From the NCBI GenBank assembly GCA_030041515.1, contig JASHNS010000121.1, positions 1-51,659 on the forward strand: a stretch of DNA of 51,659 nt, written 5' to 3'. A model generated the notes under the pieces. It saw nothing but the letters and a program-made list of their open reading frames with translations, was not told where the DNA came from and searched no databases. A program made the position numbers and the translations under genes. Shown here in pieces: positions 43,495 through 51,659 of this stretch. Position 1 is the stretch's first letter; every line of letters starts with the position of its first letter. The DNA is from Acidobacteriaceae bacterium. Its GTDB lineage: Bacteria > Acidobacteriota > Terriglobia > Terriglobales > Acidobacteriaceae.

Positions 43495-44222
43495 CTATTG
43501 ACTCCCCAGCTTGAGCGCGTAGATATCATCCGTGCCGATATCCCGCAGAAGGGTGGGGTTGTCGCTCGTATCGACTCCCATCGAGATACTGAAGTATCCC
43601 GCGGTGGGGAAACCTTTCAGGTCGACGACCAATTGCGCTGCGCCGCCTGTAGGGCGAATGCGGTAGATGCCGGAAGGATTCGGCCGCAGGAAATAAACCC
43701 ACTGGCGATGGGTCGACCACCTGTCGAACGCGTCGTACTGGTGATCGATCGTTGCCCACTTCCGCGTCCTGAAGTCGAAGTGTTCAGGCCCACGGACTTC
43801 GTTGGAAGCGCCGCCAGATAGCGCCCGTCGGGCGACCAGTGGGCCGAATACATGCCCATCGAACCTGGCACGATCGTCACCTGATGCGTGTCGAGATCGA
43901 GGATACGGATGTCGCTCCGCGGATCGTCGCCGCCTTCCGGACTGTGCCCGAACACAATCTTCCGGCCATCCGGCGACCAGTTCACGTCCGATTCCGGCCC
44001 GCGCTCCTCAGGCAGCAGGAGCTGCGGCGCTCCGCCCTCGGCTGAGACCAACCAGGCGCGCACGGTGGATCCCCCGGCAGCGTTCGCTTCAAACAGAATC
44101 CGGGTCCCGTCGGGACAAACGCTGACGACGCGCGGATGCACCTTGCCATCGGTGATCTGCATGGGATTGCTCCCGTCGGCATTCGCTTTCCAGAGAGCGC
44201 AGCTCAAGCCCCGCCCGGCATC
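43495..44222 (-). pseudogene. Decayed TolB-like/WD40 beta-propeller gene (5' truncated, one frameshift)
   Basis: Propeller blades are visible on the minus strand: WKANADGSNPMQITDG, VCPDGTRILFEA, VNWSPDGRKIVFGHS and AHWSPDGRYLAAL. The frame is then wrong. The continuation (FDFRTRKWATIDHQYDAFDRWS...YRIRPTGGAAQLVVDLKGF...DDIYALKLGSQ-stop) lies in the neighbouring frame and ends at 43495. A single missing base around 43806-43812 (minus GCGGCG|CTTCC) would restore one frame. The 5' end is also missing: homology stops at about 44222, right where the divergent PAP2 gene starts, so no start codon or N-terminal domain remains. TolB-propeller proteins of acidobacteria often carry an N-terminal DNA-binding or kinase domain. 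A sequencing error could explain the frameshift but not the truncation. Confidence 0.7.
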
Positions 44223-44234
44223 CAACTTCCCTGC

Positions 44235-45071
44235 ATGATGTTCCCCTGGAAACTTCATCTCTTCGTCCTGATAGCTGGCACCATCGCCGGCGCACCCGTC
44301 TGGGCCGGCGCACAGGCCGGCCGCGCCGATTTGCCGGACAGCCCCGCGCCCGCCTGGACCTCCAGCCCGTCCGATCGCCACGCCCTGACCGATCGGGAAG
44401 AGACGTGGAAGGCCCTCCCCAAAGACTTTCTTCACGATCAGAAGCAGATCTGGTTCGTCTTTCCGGGTCGGATGGCCAGAGGCCATTCCTGGATTCCCGT
44501 CCTCGCCGTCACCGGCGTTACCGCCGGCCTGGTCTACGCCGACCCCCACATCGAGCCTTACTTCTCCAGACATCAAACCAACTGGGACGACTTCAACGAC
44601 ACTTTCGACGCCTACATCTCGACGGGAGAAATCGCCGCCATCCCAGCGTCTCTGCTGGCTGCCGGATACGTTCGGCATGATCCTTATCAGGTGAGCACGG
44701 CGCTGTTGTGCGCCGACGCCTACGCGGACAGCGCCGTCGTCGACCTGGCGATCAAGGCCATCACCCGGCGCGAGCGGCCGGTGGAGGTGGCTCCCAACAC
44801 CCCCTTCAGCGACACCTTCTTCGCGGGGACCGAATCGCCGGTGAAAGGCAGCAGCTTCCCCTCAGGACACGCGGCCGGCGCGTTCTCCGTCGCCACCGTC
44901 GTCGCGCGGCGCTACGCCAACCATCGATGGGTGCCCTGGGTCGTTTACGGATTTGCCGGCGTGGTCGGCGCCTCGCGCATCACTTCGCTGGCGCACTTCT
45001 CGTCGGACGTTTTTCTCGGCGGAGCCATCGGCTACGCAACCAGCGAGTACGCCACGCTGCGGCCTCGATAG
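44235..45071 (+). CDS. PAP2-family membrane phosphatase
   Basis: 278 residues from ATG-ATG at 44235. A signal sequence or first helix (8-27) is present. The three phosphatase motifs are complete: KAITRRERP (174-182), PSGH (209-212) and SR...H...D (248-258, SRITSLAHFSSD). The enzyme dephosphorylates lipid phosphates such as undecaprenyl pyrophosphate or phosphatidic acid at the periplasmic face. The region 28-90 is polar, an N-terminal extension often seen in acidobacterial members. Its start abuts the truncated propeller gene on the other strand. It is convergent with the gene at 45077 (only 5 bases between stops). Confidence 0.9.
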   Translation: MMFPWKLHLFVLIAGTIAGAPVWAGAQAGRADLPDSPAPAWTSSPSDRHALTDREETWKALPKDFLHDQKQIWFVFPGRMARGHSWIPVLAVTGVTAGLVYADPHIEPYFSRHQTNWDDFNDTFDAYISTGEIAAIPASLLAAGYVRHDPYQVSTALLCADAYADSAVVDLAIKAITRRERPVEVAPNTPFSDTFFAGTESPVKGSSFPSGHAAGAFSVATVVARRYANHRWVPWVVYGFAGVVGASRITSLAHFSSDVFLGGAIGYATSEYATLRPR

Positions 45072-45076
45072 CAGCG

Positions 45077-45781
45077 CTACTGCAGCTGCACCCCTTTGGG
45101 AATCACGCCGACGGCCACCTGCATCTCTGTGCCCTCCGGCACGTGCACATTGTGCCGCTCCGCGAGAAACCTGGCCGAGGCCGGCTCGTGGATGTCGCTC
45201 CTGAGCGTCACCCCGGGCACGCCGCTTGTTTGTGGCTGCGGCTGCGGATTCTGGCCCTGCGGCTGCTGGGGCTGGGACGCCGGCGTGGCCGGAACCGGAC
45301 CCGCCGGGGGAGCGAAGTTGCCGGGACGCGCCGGGGCGGGACTCTGGTTCTGCGAGATGGCGGCCGGAGCGCCGTACTCCGTCTCTGACAGGATGGGCTC
45401 GTGGACCGAGAGGATGGTTAACTTTACGGGCAGCGTCTCGCCGTTCCTCAGCTTCGCCTGATCGAAAGTGACCACCAGCGACGAGTCGCTGTGATGCTCC
45501 GAGGCCTGGACCTGATCGATGTGCCCTTCCAGGATCGTGTTCTTCTCGAGTGTCGGGCCGTCGGGGATGGCCACGCTGGCTTCGAGTTTGGCCCGAACCG
45601 GGTCGCCCGGCTTCGCCTTCTTCGCATCCAGGCTGGTCTCAAGGGTGGCCTGCGCGCGCACCAGCGGAACGATGCGGCGCCCGGGCTGCGGGGCGCTGCC
45701 CGGGTTCCCGCTCTGCGCCCACGCCGCCGAGCCCGTCGCGAAGCCCAGCGCGACGAGAACCACCCAACCCGTTGCCCGCAT
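45077..45781 (-). CDS. Exported protein of unknown function, beta-rich with Pro/Gln linker
   Basis: 234 residues with a signal peptide (GWVVLVALGFATGSAAWAQ). A beta-rich domain (about 38-128) has two similar halves (KPGDPVRAKLEASVAIPDGPTLEKNTILEGHIDQV; GETLPVKLTILSVHEPI). A Pro/Gln-rich linker (about 145-190) and a short C-terminal strand segment (EMQVAVGVIPKGV) follow. No enzymatic signature is seen. Such proteins recur in acidobacteria without a function. The intergenic repeat region lies upstream. Confidence 0.6.
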   Translation of the reverse strand: MRATGWVVLVALGFATGSAAWAQSGNPGSAPQPGRRIVPLVRAQATLETSLDAKKAKPGDPVRAKLEASVAIPDGPTLEKNTILEGHIDQVQASEHHSDSSLVVTFDQAKLRNGETLPVKLTILSVHEPILSETEYGAPAAISQNQSPAPARPGNFAPPAGPVPATPASQPQQPQGQNPQPQPQTSGVPGVTLRSDIHEPASARFLAERHNVHVPEGTEMQVAVGVIPKGVQLQ

Positions 45782-45921
45782 ATGAACCCTCCTGAAGGGC
45801 TGCGCTCTGTCGATGCTCAGGATAACGCCGCCGCGGCTCGGGAGCGGCCTGCGGTGATCCGGCGAGCGACCGGTGACCCGTGACGCGAATGCCCCCGCGC
45901 CTCGGAGAGATATTTTTTTGA

Positions 45922-46072
45922 GGAGGTGGCCTCCGGCAAATCTTTGTATCTTCTGGACATCCAGGGTAATACCCGGAGGGTATTACCTCCGAAGTCCTTT
46001 GTTGACAACATGCGGACCGCTTCTAACTCCGGTCGCAATCCTCCCATGCAAAAGGGCCGCTCGCGGCGGCCC
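45922..46072. other. Hairpin-rich intergenic segment including a 23-base palindrome
   Basis: No gene is seen. Three inverted repeats lie in a row: GGAGG/CCTCC (45922-45934), a perfect GGTAATACCC-GGA-GGGTATTACC (45965-45987), and GGGCCGC/GCGGCCC (46054-46072). On the minus strand the last is followed by CTTTTGC, so it may terminate minus-strand transcripts entering from the right. The 23-base palindrome has no T-run and resembles a regulator-binding site. Confidence 0.45.
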
Positions 46073-46222
46073 TGCAGAGGAGACACACTTCCTATCAGTC
46101 AGAATGACGCGCACAGAAAATTGGGTCAAGGAAAATGCGGTGCGCGGAGAGTACAGAAGTTACCTGGCGCCAGCGGTTGTAGCTGGGAATTTCGGCACGT
46201 AGGCACTCCTCGGACAAAGCAA

Positions 46223-46295
46223 CCGCAGATCCCTCGCTCCGCCTGCCCCCTCGCTGCGCGATGGGGCCCCACGGCGCGGAAGCTCGGGATGACAG
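46223..46295. repeat. Dispersed palindromic repeat, copy 2
   Basis: It begins CCGCAGATCCCTCGCTCCGC and ends GGCGCGGAAGCTCGGGATGACAG. The ends fold back on each other. Same family as 34009-34090. Confidence 0.6.
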
Positions 46296-46341
46296 GTTCC
46301 GTGTTGGGGTTGGGTGAGGAGCCACGTCCAAAAGCAAAAGT

Positions 46342-46389
46342 GGGTCCCTCGCTCCGCCTGCCCCACGGCGCGGAGGCTCGGGATGACAG
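46342..46389. repeat. Dispersed palindromic repeat, copy 3 (short form)
   Basis: It shares TCCCTCGCTCCGCCTGCCCC and GCGCGGAGGCTCGGGATGACAG with copy 2 but lacks the central ~20 bases. The imperfect stem is CCTCGCTCCGC / GCGGAGGCTCGGG. Confidence 0.6.
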
Positions 46390-46415
46390 CATGGGGATGG
46401 TGGGGTGCCGGGGCG

Positions 46416-46500
46416 GTCCGTGCTGTTTTTGCACGGACGAGCCAGAATTCGGAGAAGGACGTGCGGTTTTAGTTTTTGCACGTCCGAGACGAATTCTGGC
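46416..46500. repeat. Nested inverted repeats (cruciform-like element)
   Basis: A perfect 8-base hairpin GTCCGTGC / GCACGGAC (46416-46438, loop TGTTTTT) is followed by a two-level element. Its outer arms GCCAGAATTC / GAATTCTGGC (46441-46450, 46491-46500) enclose inner arms GGACGTGC / GCACGTCC (46457-46464, 46478-46485). No coding potential is seen. It resembles a REP-doublet or MITE-like insertion. Confidence 0.6.
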
Positions 46501-46530
46501 GAAGAGCCCCAGGAGGGGTGAACGAGAAAT

Positions 46531-46613
46531 GCAGGTCCTTCGACTCGCGGCCTGAATCTGCTCGCCGCGTGAAATCACGCGGCGGATTCAGCGCGCTCGC
46601 TCAGGATGACAGC
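46531..46613. repeat. Dispersed palindromic repeat, copy 4, with internal perfect hairpin
   Basis: It starts GCAGGTCCTTCGACTCGCGG and ends GCTCGCTCAGGATGACAG. Inside is CGCCGCGTGA-AA-TCACGCGGCG, a perfect 10-base stem, flanked by GAATC/GATTC. Same family of ends as copies 1-3. Confidence 0.6.
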
Positions 46614-46673
46614 GCTTTTGGTGGCAAGCAAAAGCGGGCGCCCTCAGCAGAGGACGCCTGATGCTGGCCGCAC

Positions 46674-46707
46674 AAAAGAAAAGGGCCTTGTCGCGAAGAC
46701 AAGGCCC
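46674..46707 (-). terminator. Intrinsic terminator of groES-groEL
   Basis: A perfect 10-base stem GGGCCTTGTC / GACAAGGCCC (46683-46692, 46698-46707) with a 5-base loop is followed on the minus strand by TTTTCTTTTG. It lies 43 bases past the groEL stop. Confidence 0.9.
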
Positions 46708-46749
46708 GGTTCTCTTGCGCCGCAAGGCGCGTTCGCCTGAGCGGCGAGC

Positions 46750-48560
<1,811 letters not shown>

Positions 48561-48572
48561 GTCCGGCCAGGA

Positions 48573-48887
48573 CTACTTCTTCAGAATGCCGAGGACTTCT
48601 TCTTCGCGCATGATGAGGAACTCTTCGCCATCGATGCGGATCTCGGTGCCGGAGTACTTGCCGAAGAGAACGCGGTCGCCCTTCTTCACATCGAGGGGAA
48701 AGACCTTGCCTTCGTCGTTGGACTTGCCCTTGCCGACGGAGATGACTTCGCCTTCCTGCGGCTTTTCTTTGGCGGTGTCGGGGATGATGATGCCGCCGCG
48801 CACGGTCTCGTTCTCCTCGATCCGGCGGACGAGGATGCGATCATGCAGCGGGGTGAAGGTGGTGGTGGCGGATGCAGTAGCTGCCAT
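48573..48887 (-). CDS. groES: Co-chaperonin GroES (10 kDa)
   Basis: 104 residues, the GroEL lid. The family core is clear: [45 protein letters not shown] (11-55, with the mobile loop [13 protein letters not shown]) and [31 protein letters not shown] short N-terminal extension ([10 protein letters not shown]) precedes it. AAGGAGA lies 10 bases upstream. It is first in the groES-groEL operon behind a sigma70-like promoter and CIRCE. Confidence 0.98.
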   Translation of the reverse strand: MAATASATTTFTPLHDRILVRRIEENETVRGGIIIPDTAKEKPQEGEVISVGKGKSNDEGKVFPLDVKKGDRVLFGKYSGTEIRIDGEEFLIMREEEVLGILKK

Positions 48888-49062
48888 TGCAGTGCGTCTC
48901 CTTCAGGTTGTCCGGACCGCGTGCGCGGTCCTCATAAGGTTTTCCGCAGGGCGTACCGTACGGAAGGAAGATTCGTGAAGATCTTGTGCTGAGTGGGGGC
49001 GATTGCGGGACTCCGGTTACATCGAACCCCAGGACACTGGCGGAAAGCGGCTGCCAGTGCGG

Positions 49063-49089
49063 TTAGCAGTATCGCCCTTCGATTGCTAA
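49063..49089 (-). promoter_or_regulatory. CIRCE element (HrcA operator) upstream of groES
   Basis: TTAGCAGTA-N9-GATTGCTAA, read on the plus strand, keeps the 9-9-9 spacing of the CIRCE consensus TTAGCACTC-N9-GAGTGCTAA. The right arm matches at 8 of 9 positions and the left at 7 of 9. It lies about 175 bases upstream of groES, directly at the -10 box. HrcA binding is expected but the hrcA gene is not in the window. Confidence 0.8.
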
Positions 49090-49117
49090 TGTACGTGGGC
49101 GGCTCTGTGGATGTCAA
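49088..49117 (-). promoter_or_regulatory. Sigma70-type promoter of groES-groEL
   Basis: TTGACA (49112-49117) and TACATT (49088-49093) on the minus strand are spaced 18 bases, with the -10 box touching the CIRCE arm. This places the operator over the start of transcription, the usual arrangement for HrcA repression. Confidence 0.65.
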
Positions 49118-49260
49118 GAGGAGAAGGGTGAAATATGAGTGAAAGACGCGCAGGAAAGGTGCGGTCAGAAGGTGAAGCAGTGAGGGATGGAGCGGTTAGG
49201 AGTGAAACGGCTGGCGGTCAGCAGAGCGCTGGGAGAAAATCGGTCAATATTTTCAGATAG

Positions 49261-50295
49261 TTACGGATGATCCATTGAAATCCCTGGCGCAGCGTCGATC
49301 ATGGGCGGTGGAATGGGCGTAGCTGGGCGGAGGGGGCGCCACGCGGCCCCGGCGAATGGGGAGCGGACGCGGCGGCCCCACCAAAGGAACATCAGAAGAG
49401 CCATGATCGCAATCAGAGGCAGGATGAGCAGGCTGCCCTCCGGGCCGGTGGCGCCGCCGCTCCAGAGCAAGGGCCCGACGGGATGCTCGCCGAGCAGGTG
49501 CCCTTTGACGACGAGTCCGCTGTCGGCGGTGCCGTAGAAATAGGACTCGGCCCAGTCCCACGCACAGTGGAAGCCCACGGCCCACCACAGCGAGCCGGTG
49601 TACCAGAGGCTGAGACAGAAGATGAGGCCGATGGATCCGGCGGAGACGAGACCGATGGGCGACTCGCCGGGGTTGTGGCCGTGGCCGAAGCCGAAGAGGA
49701 ACGACATGACGATCGCGCCCCACCAGAACCCCACGCCGCGGGTAAAGGTGAACTGCATATAGCCGCGCATGATGGACTCCTCGAAGAGGCCGACCAACAG
49801 GAACATCACTCCCCACTCGGCGGCGTAGCGCAGCGCGGTCTCTCCGCCGAGGGCAACGCCGTTGAACGCGAGATAGCCCAGTTTCCAAAGCGAGAAGACC
49901 AGCGCGGAGAGGGCGACGAATCCCCAAACGAGGCCGGAGAAGAAACGAAGGGCGCGCGCCTGGCCCTGGTAGCCGTAGGCGAGGACGGACTTGTGCTCGA
50001 TTCGCGACATGACGAAGGTTGCTATGAGGACGAGCAGGACCTGGAGACCCTCGTTGAGCAAACCGACCCAGGGGGGGAGGGCCCCGGTGGGATGGTGCGG
50101 ATGGTTGTGCAGCACATGAGCGGCGATGACGCTGACGATGAAGCCGAGTCCGACGAGGATCAGGGCGAAGATGAGCATGGACCAGCCGGCGCGGAGGCCG
50201 TGAGGACCGAAGAAAACCCAGCGCGCATCGCGGTGAGGCGGAGGCTGAAGTTCGGGGGTAGGCAGTCCGGGCGTCGTCGGTTCGGTTGTGCTCAT
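49261..50295 (-). CDS. CPBP-family intramembrane metalloprotease (CAAX protease-like)
   Basis: 344 residues with about eight membrane helices. The signature motifs are FEESIMRGY (E172, E173, R177), FGFGHGHNP (His at 205/207) and FHCAWDW, the E-E-x-x-x-R, F-x-x-x-H and H-x-x-x-D/N elements of the Abi/CPBP family. The N-terminal ~35 residues are Pro-rich. Such enzymes cleave prenylated or small peptides, or act in bacteriocin immunity; the substrate is unknown. The gene is monocistronic, on the same strand as groES but with the groE promoter region between. Confidence 0.88.
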   Translation of the reverse strand: MSTTEPTTPGLPTPELQPPPHRDARWVFFGPHGLRAGWSMLIFALILVGLGFIVSVIAAHVLHNHPHHPTGALPPWVGLLNEGLQVLLVLIATFVMSRIEHKSVLAYGYQGQARALRFFSGLVWGFVALSALVFSLWKLGYLAFNGVALGGETALRYAAEWGVMFLLVGLFEESIMRGYMQFTFTRGVGFWWGAIVMSFLFGFGHGHNPGESPIGLVSAGSIGLIFCLSLWYTGSLWWAVGFHCAWDWAESYFYGTADSGLVVKGHLLGEHPVGPLLWSGGATGPEGSLLILPLIAIMALLMFLWWGRRVRSPFAGAAWRPLRPATPIPPPMIDAAPGISMDHP

Positions 50296-50427
50296 GGCAA
50301 GTAGGGTACAGAGGTGAGGGGGTAGCGTACAGAGAATTCACGGCCGGTAGCCGGTAACGCGAGGTCAGCTGCCGGCTGCCCTGCCGTGCAGAAAGCGCGA
50401 TTACAGTGGGGCCGCGTCGCTGGCTTC

Positions 50428-51659
50428 CTACCGGGGAGTCCTCAAACGGCGAGCCAGGGCTCGGGCCATCACGTCGTGGAGATACGCGCGGGCCTGGGCC
50501 CGGGTTACGACGCTGCTGAAATTTGTACGGGCCGTTGTGCTGCCCGAGATCTGGCTGTCCGCCTTGAGCAGTGTGCCCAGAAAGCCGGTTAGGCTGCGAC
50601 CGTCGGGAACAGGCTCCAGCTCGCGCGCGGCGAGATCGAGGGCGGGCTGCCGCAGCGGAGGGACGACCGGAGTCGGCAAAGTCATGGGGCAGTCGGTACG
50701 CAGCGAGCCGGGCGAGAGCAGACTCTGGATCGGGTGCGCGGCCTGGTCGCGACGGGTGAGCGCACCGAAGGCGAAGAGCGCCTCCAGCGTAGCGAGAACC
50801 GAAGTGTGATCGTAGACGGTATGGTCAACGCCGGGCGCAAGCCAGGGGGAGACGATGATTGCCGGCACGCGCACGCCGCAGCGGTCGAAGGCGAATCCGT
50901 ACTGGTTGTAGGCCGCAGAGCTGCCGTCGTCGGGAGGCGTGGCCGCGCGGGGCGGTACATGATCGTAGAAGCCGCCGTGCTCGTCGTAGAGGATGATGAG
51001 CGCGCTCGATTCCCAGAGGGGCGAGCTGCGCAGAGCCTCATAGATTCGCTTCAGCAGAGCCTCGCCGCCGGCTATTCCGTCCAGTGGGTGCTGGGACGAT
51101 CCGCCAGCGTAGCTGCCATTGACGACGTCGCCGTAATTTGGCTCGATGAACGTGTATGCCCAGGGATAAGAGCCGGTCACGTCGTTGGCGAATCCGGAGA
51201 GGTCGTTCACGTTCCACAGCTCAATGCCATGGATCGAGGAGACCTGGGAGACGCGGCCTTCGAGGGGCCCGTTATCGTCGTGATAGAGACGGTAGCCGAT
51301 GCCGCGCGCATTCATCGCGTCGAAGATGGAGCCTTTGGGATACCGGAAACCGTCGAGGTTTTCCCAGTCGAGCATTTCCTGATTGGTGGGGCTGTGGTCG
51401 AGGCCGGCGGATGAGGCGCCATGCAGGAAATAACGATTCGGCCAGGTTGGGCCGGGCAGCGAACTGAACCACTGATCGCAGACGACAAACTGTGCCGCGA
51501 GCTGGCAGAGGACGGGCAACTGCGCCGCGGTATTGAAGCAGAGCATGATGTCGCCGATGTCCGCGGCGGGAGGCGCGGGACCTTCCGTCGTACTGGTCGC
51601 GTAGTTGGCGGCGAAGCCGGAGTTGTCGATGGGCGGGCAGGGTCCGCCGGGGGGATACT
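50428..51659 (-). CDS. Phosphoesterase (phospholipase C-like, PF04185), N-terminus beyond window
   Basis: The frame runs unbroken to the window edge, giving at least 410 residues of the C-terminal part. Typical motifs are VCDQWFSSLPGPTWPNRYFLHGASS, GYRLYHDDNG, LIILYDEHGGFYDHVPP (metal and phosphate site) and VDHTVYDHTSVLATLEALF. It differs from the 13771-16320 relative by the classical 'LYDEHGGFYDHVPPP' form, closer to non-haemolytic phospholipase C/acid phosphatases. The N-terminal ENHSFD motif and any signal peptide lie outside. It hydrolyses phospholipid head groups or phosphomonoesters outside the cytosol. Confidence 0.88.
   Translation of the reverse strand, partial: YPPGGPCPPIDNSGFAANYATSTTEGPAPPAADIGDIMLCFNTAAQLPVLCQLAAQFVVCDQWFSSLPGPTWPNRYFLHGASSAGLDHSPTNQEMLDWENLDGFRYPKGSIFDAMNARGIGYRLYHDDNGPLEGRVSQVSSIHGIELWNVNDLSGFANDVTGSYPWAYTFIEPNYGDVVNGSYAGGSSQHPLDGIAGGEALLKRIYEALRSSPLWESSALIILYDEHGGFYDHVPPRAATPPDDGSSAAYNQYGFAFDRCGVRVPAIIVSPWLAPGVDHTVYDHTSVLATLEALFAFGALTRRDQAAHPIQSLLSPGSLRTDCPMTLPTPVVPPLRQPALDLAARELEPVPDGRSLTGFLGTLLKADSQISGSTTARTNFSSVVTRAQARAYLHDVMARALARRLRTPR

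Noticed and set aside
45873-46661. Several short open frames in the repeat cluster
   Set aside because: They run through palindromic repeats in both orientations and show no protein-like pattern.

Overview
The window is GC-rich, densely coded chromosomal DNA from a Gram-negative bacterium with a large exported proteome. The best guess is an acidobacterium of the Terriglobia/Acidobacteriaceae type. This is inferred from two TonB-like proteins, lipoprotein phosphoesterases with tandem Ig-like repeats, a CIRCE-controlled groES-groEL pair, rhamnogalacturonan/sugar-acid catabolism and many exported proteins of unknown function. No rRNA, tRNA, transposase, phage or CRISPR locus was seen, so the taxonomy is inference.

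Layout. 1-3 kb: C-terminus of an outer-membrane barrel protein, a small XRE-regulator/membrane-protein operon whose promoter carries a duplicated operator-like sequence, and a TonB. 3-10 kb: nucleotidyltransferase and TPR protein (overlapping genes), an exported DUF5666-like protein, a membrane GT2 glycosyltransferase, and flippase copy A with an unusual C-terminal domain. 10-16.4 kb: secreted Ig/lectin-like protein, CotA-like multicopper oxidase, lipoprotein phosphoesterase. 16.4-26.5 kb: a divergent exopolysaccharide-export-like block. On the minus strand a 1421-residue TPR/outer-membrane-barrel protein is followed by a GT4 glycosyltransferase. On the plus strand lie four translationally coupled genes: a GT-C-like membrane protein and three envelope proteins. 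26.8-34 kb: second TonB, GH105 hydrolase, ferric-reductase-like membrane protein, alpha-ketoglutarate semialdehyde dehydrogenase, GT2, exported protein. 34-38 kb: operon of flippase copy B, STAS protein, small membrane protein and P-loop kinase. 38-45.8 kb: GH99-like lipoprotein, alpha/beta hydrolase, recombinase-domain fragment, C45-type Ntn-hydrolase, nitroreductase, decayed TolB-like propeller gene, PAP2 phosphatase, exported protein. 45.8-46.7 kb: a gene-free repeat and hairpin cluster. 46.7-51.66 kb: groEL, groES, CPBP protease and a second phosphoesterase running off the end.

The most unusual signal is a pair of paralogous flippases (7816-9846 and 35942-37915). Each is fused to a cytosolic domain with a ParB/sulfiredoxin/SerK-like IDGNHRL motif at the same residue numbers (586-591), followed by a conserved Cys-rich stretch. 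Copy B heads an operon with a STAS regulator and a thymidylate-kinase-like P-loop protein. With the nearby glycosyltransferases and TPR/barrel exporter, this suggests a surface-polysaccharide system whose lipid-linked intermediate flipping may be gated by a nucleotide-binding or kinase-like domain. That role is inference; the fusion and its conservation are visible in the sequence.
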